Assembly: GCF_050433225.1 (NCBI RefSeq)
Contig: NZ_JBNPXQ010000005.1
Coordinates: 310,001-374,000, forward strand
Source: Sphingomonas_D zeicaulis
Lineage (GTDB): Bacteria; Pseudomonadota; Alphaproteobacteria; Sphingomonadales; Sphingomonadaceae
DNA length: 64,000 nt
Reading direction: 5' to 3'
Shown here in pieces: positions 35,458 through 43,448 of the stretch. The position numbers and the translations under genes were made by a program. The notes under the pieces were generated by a model. That model was not told the DNA's origin and did not search any database. It was given only the letters and a program-made list of their open reading frames with translations. How positions within the stretch are numbered: the first letter of the stretch is position 1; each line of letters begins with the position of its first letter.

Positions 35458-35662
35458 GAATCCGCTCCGCGTCGCTGTTCTTGCCCGCAGCGAGTCTCAT
35501 CGATTGGTTAGCTTGTCAATCGAGTTGTCATGTCGGATGCTTCAATTAGAGCGGGCATAGTCGGAAAAGCGTTAAGCGCGTTGACGATGCAAAGATAACA
35601 TGTGTAGACAAGCTTCACGCCAACCGACGCAAAGATCGTGGGCAACCCACAGGGAGAGAGTG
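35458..35662. promoter_or_regulatory. Divergent promoter region for the two acid-sugar operons
   Basis: 205 nt separate pdxA2 and the DUF1537 kinase. AGCTTGTC (35510-35517) and GACAAGCT (35607-35614) form an inverted pair. TTGTCA occurs at 35513 and 35525. Either the -35 boxes or half-sites of a GntR/FadR-type repressor could explain them; the regulator at 47104 is the candidate. Confidence 0.4.
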
Positions 35663-36742
35663 ATGGCACGCGCCCCGATCGTGATGATTGCGGATGACCT
35701 GACCGGCGCGCTGGACAGCGCCGCCCCCTTCCGCACTGCCGGCCTTTCGACCATCGTTGCGCTCGATGTCGGTGCGATCGCCGAGGCGTTGGCGACCGAT
35801 GCGGATATCATCGTGATCGACAGCGACACGCGGCATCGCGCGCCTGCCGAGGTCGGCGCACGCATGGCCGGGATCTGGGCTGCGCTCGCAGTAGCACAGC
35901 CGCGGCTGGTGATGGTCAAGGTTGATTCGCGGCTCAAGGGCCCGATCGCGGCGATGATCGCCGCTCTTCTCGAACATTCCGGCAGAACCCGCGCACTGGT
36001 CTGCCCGGCCGCACCCGATCAATACCGCATCGTGCGGGGCGGGCAGGTGACCGGTAAGGGCGTCGCCGCACCGATCTCGGTCGCGGCGCGCCTGGATGGC
36101 CCGCCTGCCGACATCGCCGATGGCGAGGATATGCAGGATATGCGTGCGCTCGCGCGGCGCTTGCTGGCCGCCGGTAACGCGGTGCTCGGCGTCGGCGCGC
36201 GTGGCATGGCGCAAGGATTGGCCGCCGAACTTGCTGTCGAAGCCGGCATTGCCCCGCGGCCGGCGGCAACGCCGTTGCAGCCGCTGCTGCTGGTGGTCGG
36301 CTCACGCGACCCGATCGCGCTGGCGCAGGTAGAGGCGCTGCTCGACCGGCCCGGCATCGTCGATTGCCCGGCGCCCGGCGGCTATGTCGGCCGCCGCCTG
36401 CCCGAAGCGCCGGTGATGCTGCTGCGTGCGACCGACGATGGTGCGGTGCACGAGCCCACCGCCTGCGCGGCGCGGCTGGCGCGCGGCGTCGCACCGCTCG
36501 TCGCGCGCAACCGGCCGGCAACGCTGTTCCTTTCCGGCGGGGACACCGCGCATGCCACATTGCGCGCGCTCGGCATCGACCTGCTGGTGCCCGAAGGTGA
36601 GGTGCTGCCCGGCGCACCGATCTGCCGGCCGCCCGACAGCGATATGCATATCGTCACCAAGTCCGGGGGGTTCGGCGCCGCCGACGCGCTGGTCGCGATC
36701 GTCGCGGCCGCGTCGCCGGCGCAGCGGGGCGTCGCAGCATGA
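35663..36742 (+). CDS. Four-carbon acid-sugar kinase (DUF1537 family)
   Basis: 359 aa from an ATG at 35663 preceded by AGGGAGAGAG; the frame reaches 35600. The N-terminal domain opens IVMIADDLTGALDSAAPF, with VKVDSRLKGP and AAPDQYRIVRGGQV. The nucleotide-binding domain ends with LFLSGGDTAHATLRALGI and KSGGFGAADALVAIV. The family phosphorylates D-threonate, D-erythronate, L-threonate or 3-oxo-tetronates at C4. With pdxA2 this gives DHAP plus CO2 from a four-carbon aldonic acid. It starts a six-gene plus-strand operon whose later genes degrade pectin, an unusual combination. Confidence 0.88.
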   Translation: MARAPIVMIADDLTGALDSAAPFRTAGLSTIVALDVGAIAEALATDADIIVIDSDTRHRAPAEVGARMAGIWAALAVAQPRLVMVKVDSRLKGPIAAMIAALLEHSGRTRALVCPAAPDQYRIVRGGQVTGKGVAAPISVAARLDGPPADIADGEDMQDMRALARRLLAAGNAVLGVGARGMAQGLAAELAVEAGIAPRPAATPLQPLLLVVGSRDPIALAQVEALLDRPGIVDCPAPGGYVGRRLPEAPVMLLRATDDGAVHEPTACAARLARGVAPLVARNRPATLFLSGGDTAHATLRALGIDLLVPEGEVLPGAPICRPPDSDMHIVTKSGGFGAADALVAIVAAASPAQRGVAA

Positions 36743-38094
36743 GCGCCACCAGCGCCCTTCCCGTGGACACAAACGTCACGGCGCCTCCGCCGGCTGCGCG
36801 CGCACCACGCTTCCGCTTCGTGCGCGGCTTCGGCCCCGGGCTGGTGCTGGCGATGACCTTCCTCGGCACCGGGGATCTCATCAGTTCCAGCGTGTCCGGC
36901 GCGAATTACGGCTATGCGCTGATGTGGACGCTGCTCGTCGCACTCGGCGCGCGCTATTTCATGATTTCCGCCATCGCCAAGTACAAGCTGCAGAACCGCT
37001 TCGGCGACCAGTCGCTGATGGCTGGCTATCGTCGCATCTGGAAGGGGTTCCCCGCCTTCTTTGCGGTGATGATGCTGATCTACGGCGTGATCGTGCAGGC
37101 TGCCTTCCTGCGCGCGGGCACCGTCGGCCTCTATGAGCTGGCCGGACGGCGCGGCGGCGAGTGGGGCCATTTCTGGTGGGGGCTGCCGATCGTGCTGGTC
37201 ACCGCGATCGTGCTGACCCGCGGCAGCGCCTTCCGCTTCCTCGAATGGAGCGCGCGCATTGCCTCGATCGTCATCATCGGTTCCTTCGCCTTCGCGCTGA
37301 TCCGCATCGGCCGCATCGACATCGTCGCGCTGGTGCAGGGGCTGACCTTCGCGGTGCCGGCGGACAATGGCCCGTTCGACGCGCTGTTCATCGCGGTCGC
37401 GACGATCGGCACGATCGGCGGCTCGGCGGCCAACCTGCTTTACCCCTATTTCATGGCCGAGCGCGGCTGGAACGAGCCGAAGCATCGCCCGGTGCAGCAG
37501 TTCGACCTGCTCACCGGCATGCTGCCGTTGCTGATCATCAACCTGCTGATCTGGATCGTCGCTGCCGAGACCGTGCGTGACAGCGGCATCACGGTTTCCA
37601 GCGAGGCGGGCCTCGCGGCGATGATGCATCATGCGGTCGGCCCGATCGGCCCCTCCTTGCTGTGGATCGCCTTCGCGCTGAAGGCGGTGACGAGCTTTCC
37701 CGCACAGGCGCATGGCTTCGCGCGGATGATGTTCGATGGCCTGCACCTCGCCACGTCACGCGGGCAGCGTTTCGCGCGCGTCGAGGAGGATCCCTGGTTC
37801 CGCCGCGCGATGGTGGCCTTCCTGATCGTCGTGCCGCTGCTGATCACCATGCCGGGCGCGCCCGACCTCGTTCATATCAGCATCTTCGGCACCAGCGTGG
37901 TCACCGCACTCACATTGCCGCCGATCCTGCTCGGCATATTGATGCTCACCTCCAGCAAGCGCTTCATGCTGGCGGACTATGTCAATCGCTGGTGGGAGAA
38001 GCTGATCCTGTGCGTGATCGCGGCGATCGGCATCTGGTCCCTCTATGCCATCCTTGCCGGCCTCGCCGACGCGATCGCACGGGTTTCGGCATGA
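36739..38094 (+). CDS. Nramp-fold transporter lacking the canonical metal-site motifs
   Basis: 451 aa with about eleven hydrophobic helices and the Nramp opening FGPGLVLAMTFL. In canonical Nramp the first helix has DPGN; here the aligned tetrad is GTGD. In helix 6 the MPH(N) of metal-binding Nramp is replaced by SAAN (IGGSAANLLYPYF). Both positions hold metal ligands, so manganese or iron transport by the usual site is unlikely. Related non-canonical Nramp-like proteins exist, and the position between a sugar-acid kinase and pectinases suggests an organic acid, sugar acid or Mg-type role. Overlaps the kinase stop and the next start by 4 nt. Confidence 0.8.
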   Translation: MSATSALPVDTNVTAPPPAARAPRFRFVRGFGPGLVLAMTFLGTGDLISSSVSGANYGYALMWTLLVALGARYFMISAIAKYKLQNRFGDQSLMAGYRRIWKGFPAFFAVMMLIYGVIVQAAFLRAGTVGLYELAGRRGGEWGHFWWGLPIVLVTAIVLTRGSAFRFLEWSARIASIVIIGSFAFALIRIGRIDIVALVQGLTFAVPADNGPFDALFIAVATIGTIGGSAANLLYPYFMAERGWNEPKHRPVQQFDLLTGMLPLLIINLLIWIVAAETVRDSGITVSSEAGLAAMMHHAVGPIGPSLLWIAFALKAVTSFPAQAHGFARMMFDGLHLATSRGQRFARVEEDPWFRRAMVAFLIVVPLLITMPGAPDLVHISIFGTSVVTALTLPPILLGILMLTSSKRFMLADYVNRWWEKLILCVIAAIGIWSLYAILAGLADAIARVSA

Positions 38095-40040
38095 TCGAGA
38101 CAGGACGGCGAGCGTTTCTGGCGGGCATGGCAGCGGCGGTTGCGGCGCCCGCGCTGGGCGCGACACGCACGCGGCTGCCGGAGTGGGAGGACCTCGCACA
38201 CCATCTCGGCGACGCGCGCGAGCGGGCATGGCTTACCGCGCAGGCGCCGCTGTTCGACTGCCCCGATGCCGGCTTCAGCGAAATCTATTATTTCCGCTGG
38301 CGCAGCTATTTCCACAGCCTAAAGCGCTCATCCGATGGCTGGGTGGTGTGGGAGTTTCCGTACCACGTCACCTGGGCGGGGCTGCACAACACCATCGTCG
38401 ATGCCGCCGCGCACCATGTCTATGACGGCCGCTGGCTGCGTGACCCGACGCCGATGCACGATTATCTGCGGTTCTGGCTCACCAATCGCGATGCGCCGCT
38501 GCGCGGCTTCAGTTGCTGGATGGCGAGCGCCGCGCGGGCGCTGGATCAGGTCCATCCCGAGGCCGGCGCGGCGCGCGCGCTGATCCAGCCGCTGATCCAC
38601 AATTATCATGCGTGGGAGGATGTCTTCCGCCGCCCGTCCGGCCTTTACACGCAGCTTGCGGTCAATGACGGGATGGAGGAAGCGGCGAGCGGTCCGCAGG
38701 GGCTCCGCCCGACGCTCAACGCCTATCAATTTGGCGACGCGCGCGCGATCGCTGCGATCAGCCGCGCGATCGGCGCCGGTGATATCGCCGCGCGCTATGA
38801 CGATCGCGCCGCAGCGCTCAAGGCGCTGGTGCAGGACAAATTGTGGAACCCGGAAACGCGCTTCTTCGACACGGTGCTGGAGGCGGACGGTCGCTTTTCC
38901 GGCGAGCGCGAACTGGTCGGCTATATCCCCTGGTATTTCGACTTGCCCGATGCGCGCTTCGCAAGCGCCTGGGCGCAGCTCAAGGATCCCGCCGGCTTCC
39001 GCGCGCCCTATGGCCCCACCACATTGGAGCGGCGGAGCCCGCGCTTCGAACTGGTCGAGGATGATTCGCGCTGGAACGGGTCATCCTGGCCCTATGCGAC
39101 CAGCCAGACATTGGTGGCGCTCGCCAACCTGCTCGACAGCGGCCATCCCGCTCCCATTGGCGTCGTCGATTATTTCGAGACGCTGCTGACCTATGCCCGC
39201 TCGCATTACCGCACCGTCGATGGCGTGCGGCAGCCGTGGATCGGGGAAAGCATACAGCCGATCAACGGTCACTGGACCAGCGAAACCGCCGGCTACAATC
39301 ATTCGACCTTCCCCGATCTGGTGATCAGCGGACTGGTCGGGCTGCGCCCGGCGAGCGACGGGCGGGTCCGGGTGAAGCCACTGGTGCCGCCGGGCACGTG
39401 GGACTATTTCGCGCTGCGCGACGTGCGCTATCGCGGCCATGACGTGTCGATCATCTGGGATCGCACCGGCGCACGTTATGGAGAGGCCGGCTTGCGGCTG
39501 CTGGTCGGTGGCAAGCTGCTCGCCCGCCGCGCCACACTGGGGCCACTCACCGCCGATCTGCCGGGGCGGACCCCCGCTGTCTCTGCACCGGTCGCGCCGC
39601 TGCGGGATGAGATCGGACCGGGGCCGGTCGACCGCGTCACTGTCACCGCTTCCTTCTACAAGGCCGAACCGCCGGGCGCGGTATTGGGCGAGGAGGATGC
39701 GGACGGCATCTGGGATTTCTACAGCTCGGGCCTGGATACCGACTGGCTGCAACTCACCTTCCCGAAGCCGATCCGCATCGGCGCGTTGTGGTGGGATGGC
39801 TATGAGGATGAGAAACGCCACAAGGCGCCGACCGCGGCCGCGGTCACGCTGTGGCGCGACGGCGAATGGCGCACGGCCGAACAGGCGGTGGCGGATCCGG
39901 TGAAGCCGACAACCGGGCGCAACCGCATCGCATTTGCGCCGGTGGAGACCGATCGCGTCCGGCTGCTCCTGACCAGCCAGAAGCCCGGCCGGCACGGTGT
40001 CGGCGCCGCAGTGGTACGGGTGCAGTGGGAAGAGGCATGA
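38091..40040 (+). CDS. Secreted (alpha/alpha)6-barrel glycoside hydrolase (trehalase/MGH1-like) with C-terminal beta-sandwich
   Basis: 649 aa from an ATG at 38091, which overlaps the transporter stop (ATGA). A Tat/Sec-like signal (RRAFLAGMAAAVAAPALG) is followed by a helical catalytic domain, about residues 60-470. Motifs include FRWRSYFHSLKR, NDGMEEAASG, VGYIPWYFDLP, DDSRWNGSSWPYATSQ and RQPWIGESIQPINGHW, resembling the GH63/GH65/trehalase clan. A galactose-binding-like domain (SSGLDTDWLQLTFPKPIRIG) covers about 500-649. The substrate is unknown, but the surrounding methylesterases and polygalacturonases suggest a pectin side chain. No GH family assignment is claimed. Confidence 0.75.
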   Translation: MIETGRRAFLAGMAAAVAAPALGATRTRLPEWEDLAHHLGDARERAWLTAQAPLFDCPDAGFSEIYYFRWRSYFHSLKRSSDGWVVWEFPYHVTWAGLHNTIVDAAAHHVYDGRWLRDPTPMHDYLRFWLTNRDAPLRGFSCWMASAARALDQVHPEAGAARALIQPLIHNYHAWEDVFRRPSGLYTQLAVNDGMEEAASGPQGLRPTLNAYQFGDARAIAAISRAIGAGDIAARYDDRAAALKALVQDKLWNPETRFFDTVLEADGRFSGERELVGYIPWYFDLPDARFASAWAQLKDPAGFRAPYGPTTLERRSPRFELVEDDSRWNGSSWPYATSQTLVALANLLDSGHPAPIGVVDYFETLLTYARSHYRTVDGVRQPWIGESIQPINGHWTSETAGYNHSTFPDLVISGLVGLRPASDGRVRVKPLVPPGTWDYFALRDVRYRGHDVSIIWDRTGARYGEAGLRLLVGGKLLARRATLGPLTADLPGRTPAVSAPVAPLRDEIGPGPVDRVTVTASFYKAEPPGAVLGEEDADGIWDFYSSGLDTDWLQLTFPKPIRIGALWWDGYEDEKRHKAPTAAAVTLWRDGEWRTAEQAVADPVKPTTGRNRIAFAPVETDRVRLLLTSQKPGRHGVGAAVVRVQWEEA

Positions 40041-41020
40041 GGCGTTGGACCATGGGGCTGGCGGCGCTGCTGTTGGTGGCGAGCCCGCAGCTTGCTGTCG
40101 CCGGACGGCCGCTGACCGTCTCCACGACCGCGAAGGGCGCCTATCGCAGCGTGCAGGAGGCGGTCGACGCGCTGCCGGCGGCGGGCGGCACGATCCGCAT
40201 CGCGCCGGGAACCTATCGTGGCAAGGTGAACATTCGCCGGGCGCATGTGCGGCTGATCGGCACCGGCGCCGAACCCGGCGATGTGGTGATCGTCGCCGGC
40301 GAGAGTGCGGCGACCAGCGGCTCGATCTATGCCTCAAGCACCGCCCATGTCTCGGGCGACGATTTCCGCGCGCACAACCTCAGCTTCGTCAATGATTGGG
40401 AGAGCGATCCGGCGCACGGATCGTCGCAGGCCGTGGCGCTCGCGGTTTCAGGCGATCGTGCGGTGTTCGATGATGTCCGCGTGCTCGGCGGACAAGACAC
40501 GCTCTATCTCGCGGCACCGCCGGGGCGGACGACCCGCCAGCTCTTCCGCAACTGCCGGATCGAGGGTCATGTCGATTTCATCTTCGGCAATGGCCGCACC
40601 TTCTTCGACAATTGCGCGATCCATGGCGTCGATCACAATACGGTGATGTACACCGCGCCCAGCCGCAACGCGCCGGGCGAGCGCGGCGGCTTCGTGTTCA
40701 ATCGCTGCCGCTTCACCGCCGGCCGCGCGCCCGCCGGCGTCTATTTCGGCCGGCCGTGGCGCCCCTATGCGACGATGGTGCTGATCGACAGCCGCGTCGA
40801 GGCGGAGATGGCGCCCGGCGGCTGGCGTGAGTGGAAGCCGGGGCTCACCAACGATGCCCGCACCGTGACCTTCGCCGAATATCGTACCGACTATGCCGCC
40901 GGCGCACCGCCGCGATCGAACATGCGCACGCTGAGCGCGGAAGAGGCGGCGCGCTACACGCTCGACGCCTTCTTCGAAGGCGACACCGGCTGGACCCTCA
41001 AGGAGGAACCCGACGCGTGA
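40037..41020 (+). CDS. Pectin methylesterase (CE8), first copy
   Basis: 327 aa from an ATG at 40037 (ATGA overlap); an upstream frame is not native. A signal peptide covers about 1-23. The right-handed beta-helix of CE8 shows the Gln131 region (SSQAVALAV), Asp154 in GGQDTLYL, nucleophile Asp180 in GHVDFIFGNG, and Arg/Trp in FGRPWRPY. It removes methyl esters from homogalacturonan, releasing methanol and opening the chain to GH28. It sits next to GH28 and a second CE8 in one operon, a coordinated pectin-degradation set. Confidence 0.92.
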   Translation: MRRWTMGLAALLLVASPQLAVAGRPLTVSTTAKGAYRSVQEAVDALPAAGGTIRIAPGTYRGKVNIRRAHVRLIGTGAEPGDVVIVAGESAATSGSIYASSTAHVSGDDFRAHNLSFVNDWESDPAHGSSQAVALAVSGDRAVFDDVRVLGGQDTLYLAAPPGRTTRQLFRNCRIEGHVDFIFGNGRTFFDNCAIHGVDHNTVMYTAPSRNAPGERGGFVFNRCRFTAGRAPAGVYFGRPWRPYATMVLIDSRVEAEMAPGGWREWKPGLTNDARTVTFAEYRTDYAAGAPPRSNMRTLSAEEAARYTLDAFFEGDTGWTLKEEPDA

Positions 41021-42441
41021 CTGGATTTCCATCGTTCGACCGACGCACCCTGCTTGGCGGCGCCGCCGGGCTGACCGCCGCCGCCTGGATGGCCGGCCCG
41101 TGCGCGGCCGCCGCCGAGGAGGATGACTGGGCCCCGGCCGAACGGATCCTCGCGCGGATCAAGCCGCCGCGTTTCCCCCGGCGCCAGTTCGACATCCGCC
41201 GTTATGGCGCCGACCAGGCGGACAAGACGAAGACCAGCGCGGCGATCAAGGCCGCGATCAAGGCCTGTTCGGCGGGGGGCGGCGGCCGCGTGCTCGTTCC
41301 AGCGGGCACCTGGCCCACCGGCGGCATCCGCCTGTTGAGCAAGGTCGACCTCCACGTCGCCGAGGGCGCGACCTTGCGCTTCTCCACCGCGCCGCAAGAT
41401 TATCTGCCGATGGTGCTGACCCGTTTCGAGGGCGTGGAGTGCATGAACTATGCGCCCTTGATCTACGCGCTGGACGCGACCGACGTCGCCATCACCGGCC
41501 CCGGCACATTGGATGGCGCCGCCGACAGGTCCAACTGGTGGGGTTGGATCTATACCGACGACCAGAAGATCAAGGCCGGCCGCCGCGAGGCGCTGGAGCG
41601 GCTGACGCGCATGGCCGAACAGGGCGCACCGCCGGCCGAGCGGCTGATGGGCCCCGGCGCCTATCTGCGGCCGAGCTTCATCCAGCCCTATCGCTGCCGC
41701 AACGTGCTGATCGACGGGCCGAAGGTGATCGCCTCGCCGATGTGGCTGATCCATCCGGTGCTGTGCACCAACGTCACCATTCGTGGCGTCACCCTCAACT
41801 CGCTGGGCCCCAACAGCGACGGATGCGATCCCGAAAGCTGCCGCGACGTGCTGATCGAGCAGTGCGACTTCACCACAGGCGATGACTGCATCGCGATCAA
41901 GAGCGGCCGCAACCATGATGGCCGCCGGGTCAATGTACCGAGCGAGAACATCGTCGTGCAGCAATGCCGCATGCGTGACGGACATGGCGGCGTCTCGCTG
42001 GGCAGCGAGGCCTCGGGCGGTATCCGCAACGTCTATGTCCGCGATTGTCGCATGGGCGGATCGGATCTGCTGCGCGCGCTGCGGCTCAAGAGCAATTCGT
42101 GGCGCGGCGGCTATATCGAGAATGTGCTGTTCCGCGACGTGGTGGTCGACGGCGTCGGCGAAGGCGTGCTGGAGATCAGCCTGCTCTACAGCGAGCGCGG
42201 CATGAAACCCAATGAGGGTCCCTTCCCGCCGCGGCGCGTGGGCGGGGTGACGATGCGGAACGTTCGCAGCGGATCGAGCCTCTACGCGCTCGACATCCGG
42301 GGTTATGCCGAACTGCCGATCGACGCGGTGCGAATCGTCGACTGCACGTTCGAGAAGGTGAAGCAGGGCAACCGCCTGGAACATGCGCAAGTGCAGGCGC
42401 AGGGCGTGACCATCAACAGCGAAACCTGGTCGCCCGCATGA
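41017..42441 (+). CDS. GH28 polygalacturonase, probably exo-acting
   Basis: 474 aa from a GTG at 41017 (GTGA overlap). A Tat-like signal DRRTLLGGAAGLTAAAWMAG leads into a beta-helix. GH28 catalytic signatures are NSDGCDP (Asp268), GDDCIAIKSG (Asp289-Asp290) and DGHGGVSLGS (His323), followed by RALRLKSNSWRGG. The long insertion after residue 170 (WWGWIYTDDQK) fits exo-polygalacturonases and oligogalacturonide-acting GH28. It hydrolyses alpha-1,4-linked galacturonic acid. It stands between two CE8 genes with 4-nt overlaps on both sides. Confidence 0.93.
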   Translation: MTGFPSFDRRTLLGGAAGLTAAAWMAGPCAAAAEEDDWAPAERILARIKPPRFPRRQFDIRRYGADQADKTKTSAAIKAAIKACSAGGGGRVLVPAGTWPTGGIRLLSKVDLHVAEGATLRFSTAPQDYLPMVLTRFEGVECMNYAPLIYALDATDVAITGPGTLDGAADRSNWWGWIYTDDQKIKAGRREALERLTRMAEQGAPPAERLMGPGAYLRPSFIQPYRCRNVLIDGPKVIASPMWLIHPVLCTNVTIRGVTLNSLGPNSDGCDPESCRDVLIEQCDFTTGDDCIAIKSGRNHDGRRVNVPSENIVVQQCRMRDGHGGVSLGSEASGGIRNVYVRDCRMGGSDLLRALRLKSNSWRGGYIENVLFRDVVVDGVGEGVLEISLLYSERGMKPNEGPFPPRRVGGVTMRNVRSGSSLYALDIRGYAELPIDAVRIVDCTFEKVKQGNRLEHAQVQAQGVTINSETWSPA

Positions 42442-43409
42442 TCAGGATGCGATGGCTGGCGGCGTTGCTCCTGTTGTGCTGCGGCGTCACCGCGGCGCAC
42501 GCGGAGACGGTTCGCGTCTCGCCCACCGCGCACGGCGCGCATCGCAGCGTCGGCGCCGCGATCGAGGCGCTGCCGCCGATGGGCGGCACCGTGCGGATCG
42601 ATCCGGGCACCTATCGCGAGAAATTGTGGATCACCAAGCCCAACGTCCATCTCGTCGGCACCGGCGACACGCCGGAAGCGGTGGAACTCGTCTATGGCGA
42701 CAGCTCGATCAATGTCGGCAACACCTATGCGACGCCGAGCGTCTATGTCGCGGCCAACGGCTTCCGCGCAGACAATCTGACGATCAGCAATGACTGGTCG
42801 CGCGATCCGGCGCATCCCAATGCGCAGGCGGTTGCGCTGGCAGTTTCGGGAGACCGCGCGGTGTTCACCCGCGTCCGCATTCTCTCCACCCAGGACACGC
42901 TCTACCTTGTCCACCCGCAGAACGAGGTCGCCCGCCACGTCTTTCGCGACTGCTATGTCGAGGGGCATGTCGATTTCGTGTTCGGCAACGCCAAGGCCTA
43001 TTTCGAGCGCTGCCAGCTCCACGGCCTCAAGCGCGACAATGTGTTCTATACCGCACAGAGCCGCAATTCGCCCGACGAGGACAGCGCGTTCGTCTTCAAG
43101 GATTGCCGCCTGACCGCCGAGACCGACAGCGGCATCTTCCTCGGCCGCGCCTGGCGCCCTTATGCGCGGGTCATCTGGCTCGACACGCGGATGGACGCGG
43201 CTGTCGATCCCGCGGGCTGGCGCGAATGGTATCCGGACCGCTCGAAGACGCTCGATACCGCCTATTATGCGGAATATCGCTCGACCGGGCCGGGTGCGTC
43301 ACCGGCGACCCGCGATCGGCGGAGTCACCAGTTCACCGAAGCCGAGGCGGCCGGGTGGACGCTGGAGGCGTTCTTCAAGGGTGATGTGGGCTGGATTGAG
43401 GCGGAATAG
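42438..43409 (+). CDS. Pectin methylesterase (CE8), second copy
   Basis: 323 aa from an ATG at 42438 (ATGA overlap with GH28). Signal peptide about 1-22. CE8 motifs: NAQAVALAVSG, Asp153 in STQDTLYL, nucleophile Asp179 in GHVDFVFGNA and LGRAWRPY (the first Pro-Trp contact is Ala-Trp here). It resembles the first copy but is clearly not a recent duplicate: motifs match, linkers do not. Two esterases in one operon may divide methyl-ester patterns or acetylated substrates. It is the last gene of the plus-strand operon. Confidence 0.92.
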   Translation: MIRMRWLAALLLLCCGVTAAHAETVRVSPTAHGAHRSVGAAIEALPPMGGTVRIDPGTYREKLWITKPNVHLVGTGDTPEAVELVYGDSSINVGNTYATPSVYVAANGFRADNLTISNDWSRDPAHPNAQAVALAVSGDRAVFTRVRILSTQDTLYLVHPQNEVARHVFRDCYVEGHVDFVFGNAKAYFERCQLHGLKRDNVFYTAQSRNSPDEDSAFVFKDCRLTAETDSGIFLGRAWRPYARVIWLDTRMDAAVDPAGWREWYPDRSKTLDTAYYAEYRSTGPGASPATRDRRSHQFTEAEAAGWTLEAFFKGDVGWIEAE

Positions 43410-43413
43410 ATAT

Positions 43414-43435
43414 CCCCTCCTCTGAAGGGGAGGGG
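43414..43435. terminator. Hairpin between convergent operons
   Basis: CCCCTCC and GGAGGGG form a 7-bp GC stem with an 8-nt loop between the convergent CE8 and GH28-like genes. There is no following T-tract, so terminator function is likely by position only. Confidence 0.4.
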
Positions 43436-43448
43436 AAAAGCAACCGCC

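Noticed and set aside
40954..42390. 478-aa minus-strand frame opposite GH28
   Set aside because: Antisense shadow; GH28 on the plus strand has full catalytic motifs and coupled neighbours.
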